From an uncultured Myxococcales bacterium (GTDB lineage: Bacteria > Myxococcota_A > UBA9042), in the NCBI GenBank assembly GCA_903929795.1, contig CAIYWC010000128.1, positions 1 to 64,000 of the forward strand: a DNA stretch of 64,000 nucleotides, given 5' to 3'. This document shows, one piece after another, positions 35,939 to 45,600 of the stretch (position 1 is its first letter; every line of letters starts with the position of its first letter). Position numbers and translations under genes: made by a program. The notes beneath the pieces were generated by a model. It was not told the origin of the DNA. It worked only from the letters and a program-made list of their open reading frames with translations, and searched no databases.

Positions 35939-35966
35939 GGTGTCCTCCCCCAGTACGTGGGAAGTG

Positions 35967-35995
35967 ATGGTAGGTTGGGGGTGACGGGCGGTCAA
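35967..35995 (-). promoter_or_regulatory. Promoter of the DksA-family gene
   Basis: On the minus strand TTGACC (35995-35990) and TACCAT (35972-35967) are separated by exactly 17 bp. The -35 box and the whole spacer lie inside a 24-bp sequence that recurs once more 107 bp upstream, without the -10 box. Transcription would start near 35960, about 22 nt before the ATG. Confidence 0.6.
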
Positions 35996-35996
35996 G
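35973..35996 (-). repeat. 24-bp direct repeat, gene-proximal copy
   Basis: This copy reads CTTGACCGCCCGTCACC plus CCCAACC on the minus strand. It supplies the -35 box and spacer of the promoter at 35967-35995. A perfect second copy lies at 36080-36103 in the same orientation, 83 bp away. Confidence 0.9.
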
Positions 35997-36079
35997 CGAC
36001 TTTCGCCAGTTCGGACTGCCGCGCCGTCCTGAACGCTCCGCGTTCGCCGCTCCAAGCCTTCGCGGCCGGACAGCTTGCC

Positions 36080-36103
36080 GGTTGGGGGTGACGGGCGGTC
36101 AAG
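36080..36103 (-). repeat. 24-bp direct repeat, distal copy
   Basis: A perfect copy of 35973-35996 lying between the CPBP protease stop (36123) and the DksA-family promoter. The six bases after its spacer are GGCAAG, so no -10 box remains. It may be a leftover of promoter duplication or a regulator-binding site. Confidence 0.9.
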
Positions 36104-36122
36104 GGTGAAAGTGGCGCCCGCT

Positions 36123-36950
36123 TCAGCTGGCGGCGTGGGCCTTCAACCACAGCGACGCGCCATCCATCAGCCACGCGACCGCCACGTGAATCGTCACGCC
36201 GCCCCAGATCGACTTGGTGTCCATGGCCAGGGTGCCCAGCACGAGGCCGGACAGGATGGAGCCGAGGCACTCCGGCAGCGGCTTGCCAAAGTGAATCATG
36301 CAGTACGGCACCACCATGACCATCACGCCCATGCTGCCCAGCTCGGCGACGACGCCGCGCAACATGAAGCCGCGAAAGAAGAATTCAAGGCCAAAGAACT
36401 GCAGCGCGTAGCCCAGCTCCCAGGCGATCCGATCCGGCCAGCCCATCGCGTCGTCGTAGAACGGGTAGTGCGCCTGAAAATTGGGCGTGTGCGCCACCGC
36501 CAGCACCGCCAGACCCACCGGCAGGAACAGCAGCGCGTAGAACGGCAAGTGGCGAAAATAGGCGTGCGGCGTCAGGTAGAAATCGCGCAGCTTGAGGCCA
36601 AAAACCAGCCGAACGACCAGCGCCGGCAGGACGAAATAGCACGTCACGCTGCCCGCGACCCAGGCGAGCGACAGCAGCAGGCGGTGGTACGGGTCGAGCC
36701 AAGTGCCCAGCGGCTCGGATAACGCGTAGGCGGCGTCAATCGTGCCCTGGGCGACGGTCGACTGGAACGCCGGGTCCATGACGACGAACCGCAGCAGCAC
36801 GAGCATCAGCGCCGCGGTCAGGCAGGTCACGAGCGTCGCAGCGCGAGCGGATACTTTGCCGACGCGATCGCTGCGCGCGCTGGCGTCGATGCGTGCCCAC
36901 GGGTCGGTGAACAAGAAGGCGAAAGGATGGCGCAGGACGTCGCGAAGCAT
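36123..36950 (-). CDS. CPBP-family intramembrane metalloprotease-like protein
   Basis: A 275-residue protein with about six to eight transmembrane helices. The CPBP (Abi) signature is present in altered form: LEFFFRGFMLRG with a single Glu in place of the usual Glu pair, then IHFGKPLPE and a final IHVAVAWLMDG. The Glu, Arg and two His positions needed for the intramembrane glutamic protease are all present. The family processes prenylated or membrane proteins; the substrate here is unknown. It is transcribed divergently from pcrA across a 91-nt gap in which I see no convincing promoter. The first ATG of the frame is used. Confidence 0.83.
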   Translation of the reverse strand: MLRDVLRHPFAFLFTDPWARIDASARSDRVGKVSARAATLVTCLTAALMLVLLRFVVMDPAFQSTVAQGTIDAAYALSEPLGTWLDPYHRLLLSLAWVAGSVTCYFVLPALVVRLVFGLKLRDFYLTPHAYFRHLPFYALLFLPVGLAVLAVAHTPNFQAHYPFYDDAMGWPDRIAWELGYALQFFGLEFFFRGFMLRGVVAELGSMGVMVMVVPYCMIHFGKPLPECLGSILSGLVLGTLAMDTKSIWGGVTIHVAVAWLMDGASLWLKAHAAS

Positions 36951-37041
36951 GAGGCGCGCGTCGTAGCGGAGTTTGGCCGCGATGTCGAGAGGGCTGGCGC
37001 TGGCCGGCGAGCCGCGCTACAAACCGCGGCCGAGGTAGCCC

Positions 37042-39342
37042 GTGCAGTCGTCGCTGTTTCCCGATCCCGCGCCTGAACATCCGCTGCTGGCGGGCCTGAA
37101 CCCGGAGCAGCGCCGCGCCGTTACGACCACGCGCGGGCCGCTGTTGGTGCTGGCGGGCGCGGGCTCGGGCAAGACGCGCGTCATCACCCACCGCATCGCC
37201 TGGCTGATCGAGCAGGAGCGGGTGTCACCGTGGCAGATTCTGGCCATGACGTTTACCAACAAAGCCGCGGGCGAGATGAAAGAGCGCGTCATCCATACGG
37301 TTGGCGACGCGGCCAAGGACGTGTGGCTGGGCACGTTCCACAAGATCGGCGTGCGGATGCTGCAGCAGCTGGCGCCGCAAGCCGGGCTGCGCGGCGGCTT
37401 CTCGATTTACGACACCGACGACCAAGTGCGCACGATCAGCCGGGTGATGAAGGCGCTGAACCTGTCTGACTCGACGTATAAACCCAAGCAATTCGCACAG
37501 TTCATCGACAAGTGCAAGAACCGCCTGCAGCTGCCGGAGGATCCCAAGCTCAAGGACAGCGTGGAGTCCGACTTCGACAAGAAGGCGCTGGCGGTCTACG
37601 CGGCGTACGAAGCGGAGATGCGGACGGCGGACGCGGTGGATTTCGGTGACCTGATCATGCGACCGACCATCGTGCTGGCGCAAAACCCAGGGCTGCGGCA
37701 GAACTGGTCGAATCGCTTCCGCTATGTGCTGGTGGACGAGTTTCAGGACACCAACGCCGCGCAGTTCGAGCTGCTCAAGCTGCTGACCAGCGAGCACGGT
37801 AACCTGTGCGTTGTCGGCGACGACGACCAGTCGATCTACTCCTGGCGCGGTGCGGAAGTGGGCAATATTCTGGGCTTTCCGCAGCTGTTCCCCAACACGA
37901 CGACGATCAAGCTGGAGCGCAACTACCGCTCGACCGGGCACATTTTGGCGGCGTCGACGGCGGTGGTCAGCCACAACCGCAACCGCCACGGCAAGGTGCT
38001 CTGGACCGAGAGCGGCGACGGTGAACAGCTTGTGCTGCACGTCGCGGCCAACGAGCGCGACGAGGCGGATTGGGTTGCGCGTACGCTGGAGCAGATGCGG
38101 CTGGCGGGGACGTCGCTGGCGCAGATGGCGGTGTTTTACCGGACCAACGCGCAGTCGCGGGTGCTGGAAGAGTCGATGCGGCGGTTTCGCCTGCCGTACG
38201 TGCTGATCGGCGGCCAGCGGTTCTACGAGCGCGCCGAGGTGAAAGACGCGCTGTCGTGGCTGCGATTGCTCGTGAATCCTCAGGATTCCGCGGGCTGGGA
38301 GCGGGCGATTCACGCGCCGCGGCGCGGGATTGGCGACGCGACGGTCGCGCTGGTGGCGGAGCGCGCGCGCGCGCGGGGCATCTCGTTGCCGGAAGCGGCG
38401 GATGACCTGCTGACGTTGAACCAGGCGGGTCGGTCGGCGGAAAAGTTGCGCACATTCCAAGACTTACTGCGCCGGCTGCGCGACGGCATGGAAGGCCTGC
38501 GGGCGGACACGGTCGGCGCGCAGGTGCTGCAGGCGTCGGGTATCAAGGCGGCGCTGCAGGCGGACAAGGACCCGGACGCGCAGGACCGGCTGGAGAATCT
38601 GGGCGCGCTGCTGGCGGCGATGGCCGAGCACGCGGACACGGCGGAAGATCCGTCGCTGCGCGGGTTTTTGGAGCAGGTGGCGCTGGTTTCGGACACGGAC
38701 CGACTGGGTGACGGCGCGAAAGTGTCGATGATGACGATGCATTCCGCCAAAGGGCTGGAGTTCGACATCGCGGTGGTCGTGGGCCTGGAGGAAGGCATCC
38801 TGCCGCACGCGAATTCGCTGGCGGAGAGCGGTGAAGGCCGCGATTTGGAAGAGGAACGCCGACTGCTGTACGTGGCGATGACGCGCGCCCGCAAGCGGCT
38901 GTTCCTGGCGCACGCGCGCGCTCGGCGGCGCTTTGGCGGCCCGGAGATGCAGGCCGACCCGTCGCGCTTTTTGGCGCAAATTCCCGAGGAAAGGCTGCGG
39001 GTTGAAGGCAGCCGCGCGGCGTCGACGAGCTGGACCCAGGGCAGCAGCTGGAGCGGCGGCGGCACGGCGGGGCGTTCAGGCGCCTGGTCGCAGCGGCCGC
39101 AAACGGCGGGCAGCTTTCCGGTGCGCCAGCGGCCACAGGTCGAGCAGGAGCCGGTGTTCCAGCGCGGCGACCCCGACTCGCCGTACCAGCCCGGCGCGCG
39201 CGTGCGCCACGCCAGCTTTGGCGGTGGCACGATCCTCGACGCCGACGGCTATGGCAGCGACGCACGGCTAACCGTGCGTTTCGACTCGGTTGCGGTGGGC
39301 GTCAAAAAGCTGGTCGCGCGGTTCGTGCAGGTCCAGCCATGA
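37042..39342 (+). CDS. pcrA: ATP-dependent DNA helicase PcrA/UvrD
   Basis: A 766-residue superfamily 1A 3'-5' helicase for repair and replication-fork maintenance. All motifs are visible: Q-motif LNPEQRRAV, Walker A AGAGSGKT, motif Ia TFTNKAAGEM, Walker B VDEFQDTN, motif III GDDDQSIYSWRGA, motif IV RNYRST, motif V TMHSAKGLEFD, and motif VI YVAMTRARKRL. The C-terminus ends in the RNA polymerase-binding type Tudor fold (GARVRHASFGGGTI to VKKLVARF), typical of PcrA. The start is a GTG at 37042 with GAGG 6 nt upstream. Its stop overlaps the ATG of the moaD-moaE fusion by four bases, so the two are translationally coupled. Confidence 0.97.
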   Translation: MQSSLFPDPAPEHPLLAGLNPEQRRAVTTTRGPLLVLAGAGSGKTRVITHRIAWLIEQERVSPWQILAMTFTNKAAGEMKERVIHTVGDAAKDVWLGTFHKIGVRMLQQLAPQAGLRGGFSIYDTDDQVRTISRVMKALNLSDSTYKPKQFAQFIDKCKNRLQLPEDPKLKDSVESDFDKKALAVYAAYEAEMRTADAVDFGDLIMRPTIVLAQNPGLRQNWSNRFRYVLVDEFQDTNAAQFELLKLLTSEHGNLCVVGDDDQSIYSWRGAEVGNILGFPQLFPNTTTIKLERNYRSTGHILAASTAVVSHNRNRHGKVLWTESGDGEQLVLHVAANERDEADWVARTLEQMRLAGTSLAQMAVFYRTNAQSRVLEESMRRFRLPYVLIGGQRFYERAEVKDALSWLRLLVNPQDSAGWERAIHAPRRGIGDATVALVAERARARGISLPEAADDLLTLNQAGRSAEKLRTFQDLLRRLRDGMEGLRADTVGAQVLQASGIKAALQADKDPDAQDRLENLGALLAAMAEHADTAEDPSLRGFLEQVALVSDTDRLGDGAKVSMMTMHSAKGLEFDIAVVVGLEEGILPHANSLAESGEGRDLEEERRLLYVAMTRARKRLFLAHARARRRFGGPEMQADPSRFLAQIPEERLRVEGSRAASTSWTQGSSWSGGGTAGRSGAWSQRPQTAGSFPVRQRPQVEQEPVFQRGDPDSPYQPGARVRHASFGGGTILDADGYGSDARLTVRFDSVAVGVKKLVARFVQVQP

Positions 39343-40007
39343 CGGCCGTGGCGATCACGGTGCGCTATTTTGCCGCTGCCCGCGACCGGACAGGCGTCGC
39401 TGCGGAGCCGCTTGAGTTGCCGGCGGGGACGACAATCGGTGCGCTGCGCGCCGTGCTCAGCGCGCGCCATGCGCCGCTCGCGCGCCTGCTGCCGATCTGC
39501 AAGCTGGGCTGCAACGACGAGTTTGCCAATGACGAACAGGTGTTACAGGTCGGCGACGACGTGCTCGTGCTGCCGCCGTCAGCCGGCGGTGCGCCGCGCG
39601 TCCGGTTGCTCGAGACGCCGATCGTCTGGGGCCAGGCCGAGGCGCTGTGTGCACTGGACGGCGCCGGCGGCGTGGTGACGTTTACCGGAACCGTGCGGCG
39701 GCAAAATCTCGGCAAGACTGTGCAATCGCTTGAATATTCGGCCTACGCGCCGCTGGCGCTCAAGGAGATGGCGGCGATCGCCGAGGACGCGCTGGCGCGC
39801 TGGCCGCTGGTCGACGTGCAGATCCTGCACCGCGTTGGCGTGCTGAAAGTCGGGGATATTGCAGTGCAAATCGCCGTAGCAGCGGCACACCGGACCGAGC
39901 CGTTTGCGGCCTGCAGTTGGATCATCGACGCGCTCAAAGCCCGCGTGCCGATTTGGAAAAAAGAAATCACCGACGACGGCGCCGAGTGGCTGGGCAGCAC
40001 GCCCTAG
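39339..40007 (+). CDS. Fused molybdopterin synthase, MoaD-MoaE
   Basis: A 222-residue fusion of both subunits of molybdopterin synthase, which inserts the dithiolene sulfurs into precursor Z. Residues 1-84 are the ubiquitin-like MoaD ending LPPSAGG (Gly83-Gly84); residues about 88-222 are MoaE, with GTVRRQNLGKTVQSLEY, HRVGVLKVGD, AAHRTEPFAAC and the catalytic-lysine region VPIWKKE. MoaD normally needs a free Gly-Gly end for thiocarboxylation, so the chain must be cut after Gly84 or work otherwise. MoaX of Mycobacterium tuberculosis is a known fusion of the same kind. It overlaps pcrA by four bases. No other molybdenum cofactor gene is in the window. Confidence 0.95.
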   Translation: MTAVAITVRYFAAARDRTGVAAEPLELPAGTTIGALRAVLSARHAPLARLLPICKLGCNDEFANDEQVLQVGDDVLVLPPSAGGAPRVRLLETPIVWGQAEALCALDGAGGVVTFTGTVRRQNLGKTVQSLEYSAYAPLALKEMAAIAEDALARWPLVDVQILHRVGVLKVGDIAVQIAVAAAHRTEPFAACSWIIDALKARVPIWKKEITDDGAEWLGSTP

Positions 40008-40011
40008 CGGA

Positions 40012-40860
40012 CTACGACTCCAGCCAGAGCGCGTAGATCTCGTTGCGCGAAAGTCCCGTCTTTTCGCCGATTTCCTTGGTCGCCGCCTTGCGTTCCACCC
40101 CTGCCGCCTTGGCCTCGGCCACCAGCGCGCGCGCGTCCGGCACGGCGGCTTGCGGCGCACTCGCGTGACTGACTTCCACGAGCACCACCGCCTCGCCGCG
40201 CAGCATCTCGTCCGTCAGGGCTGCGGGCAGATCAACGGCCTGCGCGCGAATGAAGCCTTCGTGGACCTTGGTCAGCTCGCGCGCCACGACCGCGCGCGCG
40301 TTCGGCCGCACCTGCGCGAGGTCCCGGGCGACTGTCTGCAGGTCACGACCCGGCACGTAGAACGCGTGGGTCATCGGCGCGCCATCGGGCGCCGCGTGCA
40401 GGACGCGCTCCAGCAGTTGCTGGCGCTCGCCGGCCTTCTTGGGCAAAAAGCCCCAAAATGTCAGGGGAATCGGCGTCAGGCCCGACGCCGCCAGCGCTGC
40501 CGCGACGGCAAAAGGCCCCGGGATCGTGCGCACTTGCAGCCCAGCCTTGTGCACCGCGTCCACCAGCAACTGGCCCGGATCGGACAGCGCCGGCGTACCC
40601 GCATCTGACACCAGCCCGACCGTCGCGCCCGCCTGGAGCCTCACCAAAACGGCTGGAATCTTCCCGACTTCGTTGTGCGCGTGCAGCGACCAGGTGTCTT
40701 TTTTCAGCCCCAGCGTTGCCAGCAGGTGACCGGTGTGACGCGTGTCCTCGCACAGCAGCAGATCGACCGCACCAAGGACCTCCGCCGCGCGTGGGCTCAA
40801 GTCCGCCAAGTTGCCAATCGGCGTCGCGACCACGTACAGCGTCCCCGGCTCCAGCGCCAC
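40012..40860 (-). CDS. rsmI: 16S rRNA (cytidine-1402 2'-O) methyltransferase
   Basis: It methylates the ribose of C1402 in the ribosomal decoding centre using S-adenosylmethionine. The 282 residues show the tetrapyrrole-methylase-like fold: LYVVATPIGNLADLSPRA at the N-terminus, LCEDTRHTGHLL, VGLVSDAGTPALSDPG, IPGPFAVAAALAASGL and FWGFLPKKAGER. The C-terminal segment has the small helical extension usual for RsmI. The start is a GTG only 3 nt after the pyrG stop, with AAGG 8 nt upstream inside pyrG, so translation is coupled. Its stop lies 4 nt from that of the moaD-moaE fusion, which converges on it. Confidence 0.96.
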   Translation of the reverse strand: MALEPGTLYVVATPIGNLADLSPRAAEVLGAVDLLLCEDTRHTGHLLATLGLKKDTWSLHAHNEVGKIPAVLVRLQAGATVGLVSDAGTPALSDPGQLLVDAVHKAGLQVRTIPGPFAVAAALAASGLTPIPLTFWGFLPKKAGERQQLLERVLHAAPDGAPMTHAFYVPGRDLQTVARDLAQVRPNARAVVARELTKVHEGFIRAQAVDLPAALTDEMLRGEAVVLVEVSHASAPQAAVPDARALVAEAKAAGVERKAATKEIGEKTGLSRNEIYALWLES

Positions 40861-40863
40861 CGG

Positions 40864-42489
40864 TTAGACCTTGCCTTGCGCGTGCAGCAGCACGGCGCTG
40901 ACGAAACCGCGAAACAGCGGGTGCGGCGCCAGCGGCCGGCTCTTGTACTCGGGATGGAACTGGCAGGCCAGGAACCACGGATGATCAGGAATTTCGCACA
41001 TCTCCACGAGCGTCCCATCCGGCGAAAGCCCTGACAGCTTCAGACCCTTCTCCGCCAAGCGGTCGCGGTACGCGTTGTTCACTTCAAACCGGTGGCGGTG
41101 TCGCTCGCTGATCGCCGTCGTGCCGTAGACGCGCTCCGCCAGCGAGCCTTTGGCCAACTTGCACGGATAGGCGCCCAACCGCATGGTCGCGCCTTTATTG
41201 GTGATTTCGCGCTGGTGCGCCATCAGGTCAACCACCGGGTGCGGGCCATCCTTGTCGAATTCCGTCGAGTGCGCGCCGGTCAAGCCCACGACATGACGAG
41301 CGAATTCGATAACCGCGATCTGCATGCCCAAGCAGATGCCAAAGTACGGCACCTTGTGCACGCGGGCATATTCCGCAGCGCGAATCTTGCCTTCCACGCC
41401 GCGGCGGCCAAAACCGCCTGGGACCAGGATGCCGTCGACGTCGCCGAGGATCGGCGTCAGGTCGTCGGCCGTCTCCAGGTCCTCGGCGTCGATGTAGCTC
41501 AGCTGCACCTTGGCGTCGTTCGCCACGCCGCCGTGCATCAGCGCCTCGTTGAGCGACTTGTAACTTTCCTGCAATTCCACGTACTTGCCGACGATGCCGA
41601 TCTTCGCCACGCGCGTCGCCGACCGGGCGGAATCGCCAAATTGCTGCCAGGACGTCAAGTCCGGATCGCGCGTCCAGATACCCAGCATTTCGCAGACTTG
41701 GGCATCAAAACCCTGCTGATTCAGCTTGAGCGGCAGGTCATAAATGGACGCCACGTCCGGCGCCAGGATCACGCAGTCGCGCGCAACGTTGCAAAATAAC
41801 GAGATTTTTGCCTTGATCTCCTCGTCCAGATCGTGATCGCTGCGGCAGACGATGATGTCGGGCTGGATGCCGATCTCGCGCAGCTCTTTCACGGAGTGCT
41901 GCGTTGGCTTGGTCTTCACTTCGCCCGCCGCCTTGATGTACGGCACCAAAGTCACATGGATATTCGCGGCGTTGCGCGGACCGACTTCCAGCCGCATCTG
42001 GCGGATGGCCTCGAGAAACGGCAGCGACTCGATGTCGCCGACGGTGCCGCCGACCTCGATGATCGCGACATCCACGCCTTCCGCCGCGGCCTTGATCTTG
42101 CGCTTGATTTCGTCGGTGATGTGCGGAATGACCTGCACGGTGCCGCCCAAGTACTCGCCGCGCCGCTCGCGCTGGATGACTGTGTCGTAGACTTGGCCAG
42201 TCGTGAAGTTGTTGGCCTTTTTCATCGTCGCGCTGGTGAATCGCTCGTAATGCCCGAGATCCAAATCGGTTTCCGCGCCGTCGTCGGTCACGAACACCTC
42301 GCCGTGCTGGTACGGGCTCATCGTGCCCGGGTCGACGTTGATGTACGGATCCAGCTTGACGTTGGTCACCTTCAGACCGCGGCTCTCCAGCAACGCGCCC
42401 AGACTCGCTGCGGTCAAGCCCTTGCCGATGGACGAGACGACGCCGCCGGTGATGAAGATGAATTTGGTCGGTTTGGGCTGGACGGCCAT
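40864..42489 (-). CDS. pyrG: CTP synthase
   Basis: It aminates UTP to CTP with ATP and glutamine. The 541 residues match the family length. The synthetase domain carries [17 protein letters not shown] (P-loop), [30 protein letters not shown] and [11 protein letters not shown]. The glutaminase domain has the oxyanion [10 protein letters not shown], the nucleophile in FGICLGMQ and the His-Glu pair in [14 protein letters not shown] at 42489 has AAGGGG 6 nt upstream and directly precedes [12 protein letters not shown] candidate promoter and two hairpins lie in the 210-nt upstream gap. rsmI follows 3 nt after the stop. Confidence 0.98.
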   Translation of the reverse strand: MAVQPKPTKFIFITGGVVSSIGKGLTAASLGALLESRGLKVTNVKLDPYINVDPGTMSPYQHGEVFVTDDGAETDLDLGHYERFTSATMKKANNFTTGQVYDTVIQRERRGEYLGGTVQVIPHITDEIKRKIKAAAEGVDVAIIEVGGTVGDIESLPFLEAIRQMRLEVGPRNAANIHVTLVPYIKAAGEVKTKPTQHSVKELREIGIQPDIIVCRSDHDLDEEIKAKISLFCNVARDCVILAPDVASIYDLPLKLNQQGFDAQVCEMLGIWTRDPDLTSWQQFGDSARSATRVAKIGIVGKYVELQESYKSLNEALMHGGVANDAKVQLSYIDAEDLETADDLTPILGDVDGILVPGGFGRRGVEGKIRAAEYARVHKVPYFGICLGMQIAVIEFARHVVGLTGAHSTEFDKDGPHPVVDLMAHQREITNKGATMRLGAYPCKLAKGSLAERVYGTTAISERHRHRFEVNNAYRDRLAEKGLKLSGLSPDGTLVEMCEIPDHPWFLACQFHPEYKSRPLAPHPLFRGFVSAVLLHAQGKV

Positions 42490-42513
42490 GACAATCCCCT
42501 TGCCCGCCCGACC

Positions 42514-42530
42514 CAAGCAAAAAATGCTTG
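42514..42530 (-). other. Small hairpin in the pyrG leader
   Basis: CAAGCA, five T residues and TGCTTG form a six-pair stem with a T-only loop on the minus strand, about 25 nt before the pyrG start. The hairpin-with-T arrangement might influence transcription or translation of pyrG. No further evidence is available. Confidence 0.35.
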
Positions 42531-42581
42531 AACCATGCGAGATGATGCGACTTTTCTGGGAAGTTCCGAGTCGAGCGCGCG

Positions 42582-42612
42582 CGCACCTGTCGCTTACATG
42601 GACGCAGGTGCG
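42582..42612 (-). terminator. Hairpin between lipoprotein D and pyrG
   Basis: CGCACCTG (42582-42589) pairs with CAGGTGCG (42605-42612), eight perfect pairs with a 15-nt loop. It lies about 90 nt after the lipoprotein D stop and 95 nt before pyrG. No T-run follows. It may be a weak terminator for lipoprotein D or a structured part of the pyrG leader. Confidence 0.35.
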
Positions 42613-42640
42613 GCGGGCGCCAATCAGAGCCCGGGCGCAA

Positions 42641-42670
42641 AGGCTAAGCGAGCGGGGGCGATCTCGTCAA
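42641..42670 (-). promoter_or_regulatory. Candidate pyrG promoter
   Basis: On the minus strand TTGACG (42670-42665) is followed after 18 bp by TAGCCT (42646-42641). The -35 box is good and the -10 box weak. It is the best candidate in the pyrG upstream region and would give a leader of about 140 nt containing both hairpins noted here. Confidence 0.3.
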
Positions 42671-42699
42671 GGCAAACAGGTGACGATTCGGTCACGCGG

Positions 42700-45600
42700 T
42701 CAGCGGGAGACGTAAACCAGGAGCGCGCGGGCGTTGGTCAGGTTCGGCGTGGACGAGTTGTCCCAGAGCGCCAAACCGAAGCAATTCGCGGCCTCCCACG
42801 GGCTGCCCGAGTTGTTCACGATGAGGTTCCAATGCGTCTCATCCCAGCCTGTTTCGTCGCCAATCCAGGAACGCGTGTAGTCCAGCGCGTAGCTATTCGA
42901 GTCGCCCGGCGCCGTAAAGACGGTCAGAAGATTGGATTGCAGGATGCTCGCTGAGTCCGCTGGCGTGAAGTTGTTGGGTTTGATGATCGCGCCGTACTCG
43001 ACGCCATACTGTAAGGCGCCCGGCATGAACACATTGTTGGACAGGTCGATGGAGCGCAGCACGGGCCAATCGGCGCCAAGCGCCCCTGCAGCGGGTTTCT
43101 GGCCGCAAGCAATGCGCACGTGCTTCCACTGGGCGTTGGCGCAGTAGCTGCCCCAGCCGCTGTCGGGGATGTCATTGCTCAGCGGGATGTCCTGGTACCC
43201 GGCGCATTGGAACCAGCCTTGGCTCGAATAATCGGGACCGATCTGCTGGACGTTGGGGAAATACCAGTTGCAATTCTCGTCCGTTTGGCCGTCGCAGTTG
43301 TTGTCGATGCCGTCAAAGCACGTCTCCGGTTCGCCGGGGTTGATGGACACGCCGCCCGCCTTGGGGTCGTCGTTGCAGTCGTTGCCGCCCGATTTGCAGA
43401 TGTCCGGCTTGCCGACCTTGGCCGGGATGATCATCTTGACGTCGCAGTAGCCATCCAGATCCTTGTCGCAGCCTTCATCCACCTGGTTGTTGCAGTTGTT
43501 GTCCTGGTTGTCGCACATCTCGACATTGCCCGGAAAATCCGCGGCGTTGTTGTCATCGCAGTCGTTGGTGTGGGTGATTTTCTGGCCCGAAATCGGGTCC
43601 AGCGTCGTGCACACGGTCGGCGCGCCGAGAATCACTTTGGTCTTGCCACAGTAGCCGTCGCCGTCCTGATCGCAGGTCTCGTCGGTGACGCCGTCGCAGT
43701 TGTTGTCCATGTTGTCGCAGTTCTCCACGGCGCTGTAGAAAATGTTCCAGCCGAGGTACTGCGGCGCGTCGCACTTGGCCCAGATGCCGCCCTTGCACAT
43801 CGTCGCGTATTTCTTGGACCCGGCGCACGCGCCCTTTTGGTTCTCGCACACCTGCGGGTCGTCGTTGATGATGTCGCCGTCGTCGGCGTCCGTCTTGCCA
43901 TCGCAGTCGTTGTCGACGTTGTCGCAGATCTCCTTGGCGCCGGGATGCACGTCGACGTTGGTGTCGTCGCAGTCGCCGGGGCCGTAGCCGCACGCGTTCG
44001 GATGGCCGATCGCGCCCATGTTGGCGTCGCAATAGCCGTCGCCGTCGTCGTCACAGCCCTCGTCGGTCGCGCCGTTGCAGTCGTTGTCCAGGTTGTCGCA
44101 GATCTCCGTCTGCGGCAGGCCGGGCTGAATGCTGCACGTCGAGCTTGAGCCGTCCGCCTTGCAGACTGTGATGCCCTTGACCGCGCATTGGCCCTTGCCG
44201 CCATTGCACACGTAGCCCAGGTCCGGCCACGTCTCGTCGGTTGCGCCGTTGCAGTCGTCGTCGATGCCATTGCACTTCTCATTCGCGTCCGGGCGGATAT
44301 CCGGGTTGTTGTCGTTGCAATCGCCGCCGCCCGCCGGGCAGACTTTGGGGCCGCCGAACGTCGTCATGCCGGCGTCGCACCAACCGTCCTTGTCCTTGTC
44401 ACAGCCTTCGTCGACCACGCCGTTGCAGTTCTCGTCCAAGTCGTCGCACAACTCCGGCGCGCCGGGGTGCGTCTTGCTGTTGGTGTCGTCGCAGTCGCCG
44501 CCGCCTTTGGGGCAGGAGAGCGGAAAGCCCAACGTGCCGTAGTTCGAGTCGCAAAACCCGTCCTTGTCGTCGTCGCAGCCCTCGTCGATGGCGCCATTGC
44601 AGTTGTTGTCCTTGTCGTCGCAAATCTCGGTGCTGCTGTAGCTGCCGTCGAATTTCTTGTAGTCGCTGGGGCTGCACGCCTGCCAAACGCCGCCCTGGCA
44701 CAGCGAGATGGGCTTCATCGAGCCGCCACAGATACCCAGCTGGTTGGCGCAGAATTGCGGGTCGGTCAGCGGCAGGCCTGGATCGAGCGCGTCGGCAAAG
44801 CCATTGCAATCGTTGTCCAATCCGTCGCAGATCTCCGGCGCTTTCGGGTGAATGGCGGCGTTGGTGTCGTCGCAGTCGTTGCCGCCTTTCTTGCACGTGA
44901 GCGTGCCGGGCTCATAGCCCATCGCGGCGTCGCAATAGCCGTCGCCGTCATCGTCGCAGCCCTCGTCGGTTTGGCCGTTGCAGTCGTCGTCGACGCCGTT
45001 GCAGGACTCCGGCTGCGGTGCGGTTCCCACGCAAGTCTCGATTCCGCCAGCGCAAAACGGCTTGCCCGGGCATTTGGCGGTACCGCTGTTGGCGAACACG
45101 GAGCACGTCGCGCCCGGCGTCGGTTCGTCGGTCAGCCCGTTGCAGTTGTCATCGACGTTGTTGCACGTCTCCGGCGCCGGCGTCTGCGCGTCGCATTTGG
45201 TGAGCGCGCCGCTGTCGCAATGGCGCTTGCCCAGGCAGTGGCCGCTGCTGTTGGTGATGGCGCACGTCGTCGCATACCCTGCGACCTCAAAGCGTTTTGT
45301 GCAGTTCAAGTCCAGCTGCGTCTTGTCAACCGCGCACTGCTGAGCCAGCCCGCCGCCGACTGTCTTGACCTGTTGGCAAGTAAAGCCGGTCGGGCAGATC
45401 TGGCCGCCGTCGCACGCGGCGCCGCAAAAGGAGCCCTCATCGCCAAAGCTGACACAGTAGTCGCCCAGGCCGGTCGGGATGCTGATGCCGGTGCCGGCGA
45501 CGGTGCCCTTGCAGTCGTCGTCCGACGCGCACGGTTTGCCCAGATTGGGCGAGCTGGGCACGCAGCCGTATTGGTTGTCGGAGCCGTTGGACGTGATCGT

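Noticed and set aside
35997-36079. The 83 bp between the 24-bp repeats as a mobile element with target duplications
   Set aside because: It is too short for a transposon, has no terminal inverted repeats, and a 24-bp target duplication would be unusual. Duplication of promoter DNA is simpler.
43270-45167. Periodic DNA pattern suggestive of a CRISPR or minisatellite array
   Set aside because: Spacing is irregular, repeats differ at many synonymous sites and all lie in frame in one protein. The same holds for 7125-8280 and 46689-47613.
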